Shown piece after piece: positions 21,236 to 31,324 of a DNA stretch of 64,000 bases. The stretch's first letter is position 1. The number at the start of each line of letters is the position of its first letter. The position numbers and the translations under genes were made by a program. Source of the stretch: Triatoma infestans (taxonomy: Eukaryota; Arthropoda; Insecta; Hemiptera; Reduviidae); contig JAAEAF010001549.1 of assembly GCA_011037195.1 (NCBI GenBank), positions 62,001-126,000 of the forward strand, written 5' to 3'. The notes under the pieces are model-generated. The model was not told the DNA's origin and did not search any database. It worked only from the letters and a program-made list of their open reading frames with translations.

Positions 21236-21560
21236 GAAACTGCTGACGATGTTGGTTTGTTGATTGTATGTATTTGCGGGAGGTTATAAGGTTATGTTCG
21301 TAATGTTTCTGTTACACTCGTCACTTACACAAACAACAAACCTACAAGTGTTGAGTGTAACAGAAACATTGCGTTAAAGTGAACTCTGTGCACGAACTTG
21401 ATAAATTCACTATGACAATGGATGAAAATCCGAAACCGGTCAGAAATAATAAGAAATATGCATGCAACGATGGATAAAATACCAGACGTTATCCAGCATT
21501 GCGGACCCATCCACATATTCAACAAGTAAAAATATAATTTATTATTCATTCATGACATAA
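21236..21560. other. Repeat fragment with hammerhead-like motif
   Basis: Positions 21310-21370 contain an inverted pair of GTGTAACAGAAACATT-like and AATGTTTCTGTTACAC sequences. Positions 21420-21450 carry GGATGAAAATCCGAAACCGG preceded by a degraded first box. It is probably a relative of the 19.4-kb motif, in opposite orientation. Confidence 0.4.
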
Positions 21561-23164
21561 AAAATAATGAAACAAGTTAAAAATATTTAAATGTACAATA
21601 ATAATATGAAATAATATTTTAAAGAAAATTTTATAGAATCTAATAGAATAAATACTAAGGTGATAATATTAGGTTAATAAATAAAAGTGTTGTAAGGTGT
21701 AAGAAAAATATAAGAAAAATGGAGGGATGGTGATAAGTTGGGTGACAGCAAAATGTGTCAAAAAAAAAAAAATATGGCATAAGAAAGATGTTTATACGTC
21801 AAAAAGAGCAGAACATTTCTCCGCTCATAGTTACTGAAGAGATAGAGGCTGTATATAAGAGAGGACTGTTTAGTTATATCTATCTCCTGAGAGGAGGAGA
21901 ATGGTTGGTTGTCAGGTAACAGCGCTCTCACACTACCGTTACTAGTACTACTAGTAAGTAGTAGCAAACACTGTTATTTATCTTAATTTTTTTTTTTCTT
22001 CTTCCACTCTTCGCTCATCTTTCTAGTGGTGCACTCTATCAACTTGATGTAAAGTTACAGATAAATTTTGTTAGACCATGTATATAATATATAGTATCAT
22101 TTTTTTTTCTTTTTTCTATTTATGAGTATGATATATATTCTGGAGTTTCGATTGTGCTTATTTATGCTTGAATTCTATTTGTTGTTTTAGTGCGGAGTAA
22201 AGGTGGAACATTATTTTGTCTAAAGCAGGTGATGAGTCTCTGTCTAGGTGCAATGCAAGTAGTAGCGTTCTAGAATACTACTAGTGCAGCTTCAAAATGA
22301 AATTGTAAAAATCTTCCACATCTTAGTGCGTCAATTCTTAAACCATGTGCATTGCAAAATAGAAGGCAGTAACTATTGTGTAATGAGAAGTGTGCAGGAT
22401 TTGGGATACGGATATCCTGGTTTTTGAGACCAACACTGCTGTACTTACGATTTTTCTGGTCCTAGCGATCTCACGATCCGGTAATGAGCAATGTTGTCTG
22501 TAACAAGAAACGCTACCCAAAGGCGGGCAGTGCATTTGAAAACGCTCCGGCTTCTGGATTAGCGTAGTAGAGCTTGCTTCCATCCACAAACGATACAATA
22601 AAAGCTACTATACTTGGAATTTTTGGTCGAAACCTTTCTTGTCGGAACCCTTGATGATATACAAGGGAAATATCAATTCGTATTATCTGCAATTTTTTTG
22701 TTTTTGTGCTATAAGTGTTCATAAAAGCAAATAAAAAAAAGTCTTTCAAAAAAATGCTTGTAGTACTCCAAGAGATCTTAAACAAGAATTTCCTTTTAAA
22801 AACAAAATTGCAAATATGTGACACAAATTTCAATATTTTCCTTTTAACAGTAAGTATTTATTTTACAAAATAGTAGAATATGTGTAATTCATACAAGTAC
22901 AATATGTGTAATTTAAAAATGGAGTGGAATACGATTAAATTTAAAACCGGTTTTGAGGTCCTCTGTGTTCGAAATAGTTTTTTTTTGTTTGTTTTTTTTT
23001 GTTTGTTTTTTTTCTTTCTTTCTTTCCCCTTAGTACCTCTACTGGGGAGGACACTATTTCAGCAAGCTCTTATTGCATATATTATATGAATTAAATTCAC
23101 AATTAAAACGAAAAGTCAAATATGATGAAGTAGAAATGACAATGGACACATATGATGATAATGA
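21561..23164. other. Unassigned AT-rich segment with uncertain reading frames
   Basis: Minus-strand frames between 22640 and 22340 (one contains FVDGSKLYYANPEAG) recall the start of a retroelement RNase H, but no second motif supports it. GTATATAAGAGAGGACTG near 21855 looks like a TATA promoter of an LTR remnant, but no ends are visible. T-runs and a TTTG repeat lie at 22980-23030. I call nothing here. Confidence 0.3.
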
Positions 23165-23386
23165 TGTTTTGTGTGAGATTAGCAAAACTCAAAAAACGGA
23201 AAGTTGCAAAAACTTCAAACTTTATATTTTGTTTAAATGCAAATCAGGGAACCCGACAATAAGGTTTTTAGGACAAAATCGGCCAGCCGGAAATAGCACC
23301 GGAATCGCAGGTTTTTTTTTTTACGATTTTTTCGAAAACCGCTCAAACGATTTTATGTATTGTATATTATGCTTCATACATTGGTA

Positions 23387-23563
23387 TTATGGTGGTTGGT
23401 TCCGCAGAGCTGGAATGCATCAGAGTCAGTGTGTAAACTGCATTTGCTCTGTGCAAGTCTGTGTTATCACAATGTCTGACACACGCATCCTGAAGATGGG
23501 CGAACGCCCGAAACCGGTCATGACCACAAAATGAAGCAGGCTATCATGGAAAGTGTCTCTGAT
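23387..23563 (+). repeat. HR repeat inserted in MR
   Basis: It starts with a short inverted piece of the right half (GTGGTTGGTTCCGCAGAGC), then a plus-strand unit: TTTGCTCTGTGCAAGTC, CATC (23486-23489), CTGAAGA (23490-23496), GGGCG-AA-CGCCC, GAAA (23510-23513), CCGGTC (23514-23519). The G of the following GATG is missing. The core is otherwise intact. Confidence 0.75.
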
Positions 23564-23693
23564 ACTTCGTATATAACGTCTATTTTAAACGCTGTTCTTG
23601 GAAAAATTCATTTAAGGAGTTCTAGGTAAGTGGCTTTCCTCTAAAGTGCTATTTGAGTTTATTATATGATGTACATAATATTAATTAGAATGT

Positions 23694-24167
23694 TAATGAA
23701 GAAATTTGGTGAGGATCGGTCAAGAAAGAAACATTCAATTATGCCAACATTTCGGTAGAGTTTTCTGTCTTTATCAAGGCTTTAATATATAGATAGACGT
23801 GAAGATGTGGAGAAAGAATTTTTAAACATACACATTTGTTACATCGCAGAAACATAAAGAAAGAAAATTTAAAGTTACTAGTTTCTTATCTTAAATCATC
23901 TGCAGAAAGGTTATCTTAAATCATCTGTAGAAAATTTAAGATAAGAAACTAGTAACTTTGAATTTTCTTTCTTTACGTTTCTGCGATATAACAAATGTGT
24001 ATGTTTAAAAATTCTTTCTCCACATTTTCACTACTATTTATAATTTATTAAAGCCTTGAAAAAGACAGGAAACTCTGTCGAAACGTTGGCATAATTGAAT
24101 GTTTTTTTCTTGACCGATCCTCACTAAATTTTTCTTCATAATTCATCAATGGTCAACAAATACTTTT
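23694..24167. mobile_element. Palindromic retroelement-like insertion, 14-bp TSD
   Basis: Two arms of about 210 bp are inverted copies: GGTGAGGATCGGTCAAGAAA at the left and its inverse near 24110-24130, with a short spacer around 23905-23925. ATATTAATTAGAAT lies on both sides (23680-23693, 24168-24181). The right arm carries GACAG...CTGTC, then GAAACGTTGGC, a degraded hammerhead-like core. A long target duplication with an inverted-dimer structure suggests a Penelope-like or other retroelement rather than a cut-and-paste transposon. It is non-coding. Confidence 0.65.
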
Positions 24168-24527
24168 ATATTAATTAGAATTGAAAGCGTGAACCTAAAT
24201 TTTCATGTTTAAAAAAAAAAATGGTAAAAGTGCGTCTTTACTGAACAGTTTTTTTTTTGTGCAGTTATCTGCAATTTTCTCTATAAAGAAACAATTGTAA
24301 TTTTTGTATAAAACCTTCTTTCTTTTTTTTCAATTAATTGAATTTGGAGGTTTATTAGGAACTCCATTGAATTTAGATCTCCATTGATATAATATGGAAG
24401 ACAGCTAAATACGTATGTAAGCGTATGTAAATATGTATGTAGTACGTAAATACGTAATTAGAAATGTCAGTGAAGAAAATTTGTCAGTTATAAATATGTA
24501 AATTGCAGTAAAGAAAGTAATGTGAGT

Positions 24528-25469
24528 CCGATGCTACACGGACGGTTCCAGGATGGATGGTAGGTCTGGGGCTGCCGTCTATTTGGAGACGAGAGACCAT
24601 TTGGTGGGTGCCTCTTGGTGAATGGGTCACCGTTTTCCAGGCTGAGGTTTATGCAATTCTTTGTTGTATTTTGGATGAGAAGGTGCGTAACACTAATTTA
24701 AATGGTGTTTGTATCTGCTCGGACAGCCAGGCTGCGTTGAAGGCGCTTAGCTCATGTGTCGTCACTTCCAGATTGGTATTGGAATGTTCTAAAAGACTGG
24801 AAGATCTTTCTTCATTGAAGGATGAGCTTCTGTTCTGGGTTCCAGGTCATATGGGAATCTTTGGCAATGATGAGGTGGATAGGTTTGCCAAATTAGGCGC
24901 CTCTCTCCCTTTCATTGGTCCAGAGCCTGCTGTTGGTGCGTCTTCTGGCACATGTTTATCAGGCTTCCAGACGTGGATAACCTCACAGCAGTTATCTTTA
25001 TGGATGAGTGCAGTGGGTTGTCGGCAGTCTAAGATGCTCATTGGGGGTCCGGACGGAGCTTTGAGTAGCGGAATCTCTCTCTCAGGCATCTGGTTGGCTT
25101 CCTCACTGGGCATTGTGACTTAAGGAGATATCTCTATACAATGGGACTTATGCCTGACCCCTTTTGTATAGTTTGTGAGACGGAGGGGGAAACATCCATG
25201 CATCTAATGACGGATTGTTTGGGCTGTGAGGTGATTGATTACGTTTAGGACCTTCGGCCGGAGTAGGATATCGGTAGAGGATCTTGAGCTATGTCCTTTT
25301 AAGGTTTTGGTCCGATTTGTTCGGTCTGTGGTGAAACTTAGATGGGTAAAACCTGGGCCTGGACTTTTGTTCCAGACCCAGTAGTTGTTATTCTTTAGGG
25401 GTAGCTATATGGGGCCAGGGAGGCTTTGGAGAGCGTAGGGTTTTGGCGTCCCCTTGCTTGAATAATAAT
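24528..25469 (+). pseudogene. LX-family LINE: RNase H and C-terminus (copy A)
   Basis: This is a 5'-truncated LINE. It reads CYTDGSRMDGRSGAAVYLE (start of RNase H), then after a one-base shift near 24615 FQAEVYAILCCILDEK, CICSDSQAALKAL and WVPGHMGIFGNDEVDRFAK, the complete set of RNase H acidic and His motifs. A linker leads, in another frame past 25060, to VGFLTGHCDLRRYLYTMGL. A knuckle follows, FCIVCETEGETSMHLMTDC (C-x2-C...H-x4-C), then the family C-terminus ending LLFQTQ. The tail is AATAATAATA at 25461-25470. AAGTAATGTGAGT flanks it (24515-24527 and 25470-25482). RT is absent. Frameshifts at about 24615 and 25060-25130. Confidence 0.9.
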
Positions 25470-25500
25470 AAGTAATGTGAGTGTTTCACACCAGATTTTT

Positions 25501-26197
25501 CTCATTATCTATGACGTCATTAATAATTAGCGCCACATCAAATAAAGTTCCACTCTACTGTATTCCGGTTAAAACTCAAATTCACAAAAGGGGGATTTCA
25601 TAAAGAAGTGAATAAAATGTCAAGTTACTTTACATCGTCCCTATGACATTTACATAGCAACAAATGAAGCAACAATTTCTAACTTATTTTATCTAGTTCT
25701 CTAGTTTTGTCTATTTTTTTTAAAGAGATTATTGGAATTCAAGTAAAGTTAAATTGATCACTTCTAAGCCAAAGTACAAAGCCCAAAGAGGGGATTAAGA
25801 AAGAAAGAAAGAAAATAAGCTTCCTTTCGTTTTTCCCCTGACACAAGGTATGTGTATTGTGTGAGTTAGATTCAAACCAGAAAATCCTACAAAACAATAA
25901 GTATCTGTTCGCATTCCAGAAAGGAGTAAAGTAGTAATTCCGAAGTTAAGTTTTAGAACTGAGATAACGGTTAGAGAATTCACTTTACTGTGGGGAAGAA
26001 ATAGAAAGTATTTGGCAATGAGTTATGGCCCTTCAACTTCTTTACAGTTTTTCTTCTACACACAGCGCTCTTGTCCTTTTTTCTGTTTCACTGTTAGAAT
26101 GTACTATTATAATACTAGGCACTTAATAAGGCTGTTCTTAAATTAAAAAAAAACAACAAAAATTACATTTTATTTCTCTCTTTAGTGCTATTAAAAA
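25501..26197. other. Unassigned AT-rich segment
   Basis: No family assignment. A GAAA-type low-complexity run lies at 25798-25812. No exon-like or tRNA-like signal. Confidence 0.3.
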
Positions 26198-26570
26198 AAA
26201 AAATCTGGGGTGAAACACTCACACAACTTTCTCTTACTCCTGTTCTCAAAATTATAACATTGACAAACGTTATAGTTTATCTATCAAATATAACGAAATT
26301 CGACGAAAACTGAAAAAGCTGTTCAGTAAATACGCACTTCCGGCTTACTAATTTTCTTAAAACTTGGAATTTTGGCCATCTATTTATTTCTAATTAATTT
26401 AGTTTGGATGATAGAATTGTATAATCAACTATAATACTACTTTAGAGGAAGTTGTAACCCTCCCCCTCCTCTAAAAGTGCCCTTAAATGAATTTTCCCAG
26501 AGAAATATTTTAAATAAAAGTTGTAGATCTTTGCATGTTTAGTTTATATACGAAATTTCAAAAATATCTC
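26198..26570 (-). repeat. MR repeat, truncated copy
   Basis: The right terminus is well preserved (plus strand AATCTGGGGTGAAACACTC, then CACAACTTTCTCTTACTCC). One module with TCCGGCTTACTAATTTTC and the GTAACCCTCCCCCTCC block follows, then similarity is lost at about 26570. Confidence 0.75.
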
Positions 26571-26839
26571 TCCTTCTCGACATGCTCGCTCCTCTTCCCC
26601 CTCTCTCTTCAACTGGAACCATTATCAGCTTCCACCGTGGGTACCATCACGCTCGCTATAAAGTAAGTTTTTTCACCTCCATAGCTTACTTTCATTACAA
26701 CTCTGGCCACACACTTGTCGCATCCCGTCGAGTGCTGTATCCGCGTCTATTTTCACGATAGTGTGTCTGGTTTACGCCCAGACATTCCGTGATAGCCTGC
26801 TTCTTTTTGTGCCTAACAACACTTTCAATTCAATTTTCT
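26571..26839. other. Unassigned, C/T-rich, with HR scrap
   Basis: Positions 26575-26760 are pyrimidine-rich with GCTCGCTATAAAGTAAG, a TATA-like motif. Positions 26783-26813 (GACATTCCGTGATAGCCTGC) match the HR right half. No confident element. Confidence 0.35.
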
Positions 26840-27050
26840 TGAAAAAAGAAGAAGGTTTTTTAACAAAAATTATAGTGGTTTCTTTATGCAGAAAATTGCA
26901 GATAACTGAAAAAAAAAACTGTTTGGCAAAGACGCACTTCCGGTTAACCAATTTCTTTTTTTAAACTTGAAAATTTGGGTCCACACCAATTCAATTAATT
27001 CTAATTAATACTTATGTAGATGACGTAATAAACTCAAACAACAACAACAA
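26840..27050 (-). repeat. MR repeat fragment
   Basis: The plus strand shows TTTGGCAAAGACGCACTTCC, GGTTAACCAATTTC, then TTCTAATTAATACTTATGTAG, one MR module on the minus strand. Both ends are missing. Confidence 0.6.
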
Positions 27051-27060
27051 AAACACTAGT

Positions 27061-27309
27061 TTTTTTTAAGAGTTTTTTTTATTTTATTAAAGGCGTCTCA
27101 ACATCTGTGGTCATTTGCGCCCGGAGCCTTCTCAGTGCACTGCCGGCCTCCGGACAGTGTTCTCCCGTTCAGACAACACTGTCCATCACCGGACAGTGGG
27201 CTGTAGGGACTCCTAGGAAGAGAAAATCTAAGGGCAGCACGACTGGATTCGAACCCGTGATCTCCGCGTTGCTAGTCCAGCGCGCTACCACTGAGCTAAT
27301 CCCTCCCCT
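27061..27309 (-). mobile_element. tRNA-derived SINE, family SA (complete copy)
   Basis: On the minus strand the tRNA-like head runs from 27307: GGAGGGATTAGCTCAGTGG (A box TAGCTCAGTGG, complement at 27288-27298) and the perfect B box GGTTCGAATCC (complement at 27245-27255). These are the internal RNA polymerase III promoter. The body has CTTCCTAGGAGTCCC, GTCCGGTGATGGACAGTG (itself a hairpin), GGAGGCCGGCAGTGCACTG and GCAAATGACCACAGATGTTG. The A-rich tail is the T-run at 27061-27070 on plus. AAACACTAGT flanks it on both sides (27051-27060, 27310-27319), a 10-bp target duplication. It interrupts the element at 27312-27526. It is not a functional tRNA, because the anticodon stem does not pair. Confidence 0.92.
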
Positions 27310-27311
27310 AA

Positions 27312-27526
27312 ACACTAGTGTTTCCGGGTTGAGATGCGTCAGTGGTTTGCTAAAATTGCCCATTTTGCAATACGCCTCTTTAGGGCCGTAATACCTTGTT
27401 AAGTCAAATCCCTTATTGACTTATTTTTCAACGTGTAACCACCCTGAAGAGGCTCATTGCAACATGGGCGAAACGTCGTTTTCTAGCAAACCACACTTAC
27501 GCGGTCTCAACTCGCAAACTCTAGTG
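27312..27526. mobile_element. Small TIR element with hammerhead-like motif
   Basis: Terminal inverted repeats of about 40 bp: CACTAGTGTTTCCGGGTTGA...TGGTTTGCTA at the left, and TAGCAAACCACACTTACGCG...CTCTAGTG at the right. Between them, CTGAAGA (27444-27450), a GCTCAT/ATGGGC stem, then GAAA and CGTC repeat the HR box order with a different stem II. It is non-coding, with the SINE at 27061 inserted at its left edge. Confidence 0.6.
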
Positions 27527-28396
27527 ATTATCAATAGAAGTTTTGCCGCTAATTAAGTAGACTATCATTCAAGAAACACTAAAAGAAACTATACCTATAA
27601 GATGTTAATATAAAATCGTCCAACTTAAAAAAGTAGCTACACTCTATGATGCTGTACCTTAATGGATGTGTATTTATGATATGGGATTTAGGATATGAAT
27701 ACAAAGTATCTCTATACTAAAAGAGTACACTTTTACATGACATATATGCATATTTTAAAAATTATATGAACATCAATCACACAAATAAATGCACAAACCA
27801 ATTCACAAATGGTTGTAAAGGGAGCAAGAATGGACCTTCTGAGAAGATTGCTCTTCCATCCTGTAATCGGATGCTGAAATCACGCACATATCTGATAAAA
27901 GTTCTGAAGTTTATATAAAATAATAGTCATATAAAGTCTGAGAAATAAAATAAAAAAAATGGAAGAGATAATGCGTGCTGTATGAGAAGGAGAACATTAT
28001 TTTAACGATAAATTCTGCGAGAGGACCGGTATTGCGGATGGCGCACTACTGCCGGAGTTTTGGTGAGAAGTGAGCTAGGCACAAGTTTGGCAGACCCAAG
28101 TCCAGGTGGTTACATTGCTATATCCAACAGAAGTATGAGCATTTAGGATATCCCCACCAAAAAGAGGGACTTGTAGAAAAGGTTCATTGAGGAAGCCAGT
28201 CAACTCATATGTTTGTAGAACCAAGAAAGTGGCTATACAAATATTTTGTGGATACCATAATAAAAGTTTTTTTATCTACATACATATTAATAGTGGTGTT
28301 CAGGTAACATTTCTGGTTTCACTGAATAATGGATACGTGCTTCTAGTATTTAGGTAGAATTTAAAAGTAAATAAGTAACTATAATATGATCAATAT
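27527..28396. other. Unassigned AT-rich segment
   Basis: No coding, RNA or repeat assignment. Positions 28020-28180 are somewhat GC-richer (AGGACCGGTATTGCGGATGG) but show no recognisable frame. Confidence 0.3.
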
Positions 28397-29392
28397 TTTT
28401 ACTTTCTCTAACTCCTAGTAAGAGGAAGTATTGTAATCGTGTCAAATTTTCGATATTGAGTTTACACCGGAAATATCCGTTTTGAGGCCCTCTATGTCCA
28501 AAAAAGTGGTTTTTAGCAAATGGTCTGTTGTGTATGTATGTATGTATGTATGTATGTATGTGAACAGCGTAGCTCAAAAAAGAAAAACCGCAGAAAGTTG
28601 AAACTTGATTTTCTGTTTAGGTATCACCACAGGATATGACTACACGTTATCTGTCAAAATTCCTCAACCGGAAGTACCACTTTACTAGTTGTTTTTTTTT
28701 ACTTTTTTGCGTTTTCCTCAAAAATGGCTCCGACGATTTTCTTTAAACTTGCGACATCAACTACAGATACAACGAGCTACAACTTTTATTTGAAACATTT
28801 CTCTGGAAAAATTCATTTAAGGGCGGTTATGGGGGAGGAGTAGGGTTAGGTTTCATCTAAGGTGGTTTTTTCAGTTTATTAGACAATTCTAAATAATCTT
28901 AATTATTGAATACGTTGTTGAAATTCCAAGTTTGAAAAACATCTGATAACCGGAAGTGCGTTTACTTTACTAAATGAGTTTTTCACTTTTTCGCAATTTT
29001 CTCAAAAGTGGTTCCGACGATTTTCTTGAAACTTCTCATATACACTAAACGTACAAAGATCTACAACTTTTATTTAAAACATTTCTCTGGGAACTTTCAT
29101 TTAAGGGCACTTTTAGGGGAGGGGAAGGGGTTACGTTTTTCTCTAAAATGCTATCTTAGTTGATTATACAATTCTATCATCCAAAGAAAATTAATTAGAA
29201 ATAAATAGATGGCCAAAATTCCACGTTTTAAGAAAATTATTAAACCGGAAGGCGCTTTTACTGAACATTTTTTTCAGTTTTCCACGAATTTCATTAAATT
29301 TGGTACACAAACTATGAAATTTGTCAATTATAATTTTGAGAACTGGAGTAAGAGAAAGTTGTGTGAGTGTTTTACACCAGATTTTTTATGCT
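28397..29392 (+). repeat. MR repeat, reference full-length copy
   Basis: This is the clearest copy. Left end: CTTTCTCTAACTCC (28402-28415), then AGTAAGAGGAAGTATTG, CGATATTGAG and CACCGG. A GTATGTATG microsatellite at 28534-28560 and AGCTCAAAAAAGAAAAACCG follow. Three modules follow, whose CCGGAAGt/g cores begin at 28668, 28950 and 29245, i.e. periods of 282 and 295 bp. The right end is the inverse motif GGAGTAAGAGAAAG (29345-29358), hairpin GTGTGAGTGTTTTACAC (29361-29377), then CCAGATTTTTT. There is no coding capacity. Subterminal inverted repeats, internal tandem modules, a 3'-terminal hairpin and a T-rich end fit the description of HINE/Helentron derivatives. The absence of a clear target duplication agrees with that. 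Confidence 0.8.
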
Positions 29393-29794
29393 TTGTATAA
29401 TATTACTTAAGCACAGAAGCGTTAGTTTAGCTTTATGTACTTCCATGCCAATAATATCTTCAAAAAATAAAGTATATTAAAGACGTCATCACAAAAAAAA
29501 ATAAATAAATTATAAGTTTATCTGTACCATTTTATTATTATTTATTTTTTATACCTTGTCAACAACTGACGACATTAAAATAATAATAACAGGGTTGCCT
29601 AAGAACATTTAATCAAATATTTAGACTAAAACCTAATTTTAAAACATTTTATTTCTATTTATAGTCTTTTTCAATTTTTAAAGAACTAAAAACACAACGC
29701 TTTTAAAAATGGATAACATAATGGCCGCCACAGGTATAAAATACCCAACTAAAAATCCCTTAAAGTCAATACAATCACTTTTCCTCAAACAATG

Positions 29795-29925
29795 TATTGA
29801 CTTATTTTTGTACTGTACAAATCTGTGATGCTAAACTAGCAGTCAAGGCAACCTGAAGATAGACGAAACCCGAAATCCGGTCGATAACCGAAAATAAAAC
29901 GGGCTATCGTGGGACTATCAATTCA
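29795..29925 (+). repeat. HR repeat, diverged
   Basis: It retains CTGAAGA, GAAA and TCCGGTCGAT in order (29853-29888), but the core hairpin is degraded and the left half is poorly conserved. Confidence 0.5.
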
Positions 29926-31009
29926 ATCAAAGATAGTAATCTTCAAATCTGACGGCAAATGGTGTGCTGTGCGGACAAATGATATTTCCAGAGTAAAGAA
30001 ATAGAGGACTATTACTTGTTATAATTATGTAGGAATCAAATTCAAGTCTAGCCTTAAATGAGCAACTCTAATAGAGAAGTTAGCTAGAGCGAAATCCAGA
30101 ATAAATAACATTAGTTGACATAAGGGGGAGGCAGTTCATTGCTGCGGGGTAATGTCTCCTACAGTGCACAAATGAGATACGAAGAAGTTGAGAAAATTCA
30201 GCGTTTTTTTTTCTGAAAATAACTTTCGGATTGTCCCGAACCACTCCTTGAGTACTTCCTATTGTTACAGTCTTGGCAGTGCAGTATGTACTTGTAGATT
30301 ACATTCCGATTAAACATAAAAAATAATAGTATTGTGTGATACAAGGTGCGTTAAAATTTTGACCTTGAAAACTATAAAGTGTAAAAATATTGTGTTAAAT
30401 TCATCGGCAATTGGCAAAAACATAGTGCATGGCTATGATACGTATAAAAGTTGATGTGAACGATTGCATCATTGAACATTGAAGTGGAGACTCTTCGTCT
30501 CTTTACTAGTTAAATTGAGTGCCATTGAAAATCAAGCAATGAAAAAAAAAACACTCAATAACTCTTGCCACAATAATAATTATAAATATCTAGATTTCAA
30601 TCTAACAAACTTGTTTTAACGAATTGTTTACCAGAATTTTCAAAATTTCAATATTTGTAAATACATATAATAAAAAGTCAAAAGTGAACTATTTAATTTG
30701 AATTTTAGGCCATGAAGATAATAGAGTGAACAAAAATGCTCAATATGTAACACAAATAAGACCAAGGATACATATCAGTTCGTTGGGGGGAATGTTCAAC
30801 TTTACAAGAATTCCGATATTGCTATTTTGAAAAAGATTAAATTTTAAACATTTGAAGAATGTGTTTCTTATTTTAATGGAAAAGATTGGTTCTCCTTGTA
30901 CAATTATTTCCTTCAAGCATGGTACTTTTACATAAACTATATTAATATTCATAAAAATTTTTATTCATCAATAATTAGGATATTAATAATTTTTAATTAA
31001 GTAAAATTA
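29926..31009. other. Unassigned AT-rich segment
   Basis: Nothing assignable on either strand. The frames are short and without family motifs. Confidence 0.3.
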
Positions 31010-31062
31010 AGTTGAGCAGCCCCACTGGTCCACCGACCTTGGGCCAGTGGGGATGCTCAACT
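31010..31062. repeat. Strong GC-rich hairpin
   Basis: A 22-bp arm, AGTTGAGCAGCCCCACTGGT at its start, pairs with 31041-31062 with two mismatches. The loop is the 9 bases at 31032-31040. It stands out in AT-rich surroundings. It could be a transposon end or a structured transcript element. No partner copy exists in the window. Confidence 0.75.
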
Positions 31063-31324
31063 GAGTTGAGTTGATGGGACACACAGGACACGAGGACATC
31101 GGAAACCAACATTTAGCATCAAGGAATACATACACAAAGATATATGTATTGTTCATAATATAAATGTATAGAATTGTTGAGCGTTTAGATAAAACACTAA
31201 GTTGTCATATCAAAGGCACTTTATGCCCTAATTTTTAAGCCTGAAAAGCACATCTACATCCCTATACAGGTACACGCCACTGTATCTAAGAAGAGAGTAC
31301 ATATAAGAAAGAGGCACTCCGTCA

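Larger units (their letters stand above)
23165..25500 (+). repeat. MR repeat split by three later insertions
   Basis: MR sequence is present at 23165-23386, 23564-23693, 24168-24527 and 25483-25500, in consensus order and orientation. The last piece ends in the GTGTTTCACACCAGATTTTT terminus. It is interrupted by an HR unit (23387-23563), a palindromic element (23694-24167) and a LINE (24528-25469). Two of the interruptions have visible target duplications, so the MR copy is the oldest layer. Confidence 0.75.

Noticed and set aside
21840..21960. LTR promoter (GTATATAAGAGAGG)
   Set aside because: A TATA-like motif alone; no LTR ends, duplication or related copy in the window.
22338..22833. Minus-strand frames with DGSK and cysteine-containing stretches as a possible RNase H
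   Set aside because: Only one of the RNase H motifs is present and no downstream acidic or His block follows; left as unassigned.
24847..25113. Minus-strand frame opposite LINE copy A (also at 60451-60732 opposite copy C)
   Set aside because: Antisense shadow of the conserved RNase H/linker coding strand.
27232..27307. A functional tRNA gene
   Set aside because: A and B boxes are perfect, but the anticodon stem does not pair and the sequence continues into a SINE body with a target duplication.
28397..29392. MR as an ordinary MITE with terminal inverted repeats
   Set aside because: The inverse motifs are subterminal at one end and only about 14 bp, copies join head to tail, and I saw no consistent target duplication; the HINE model explains more, though it is not proven.
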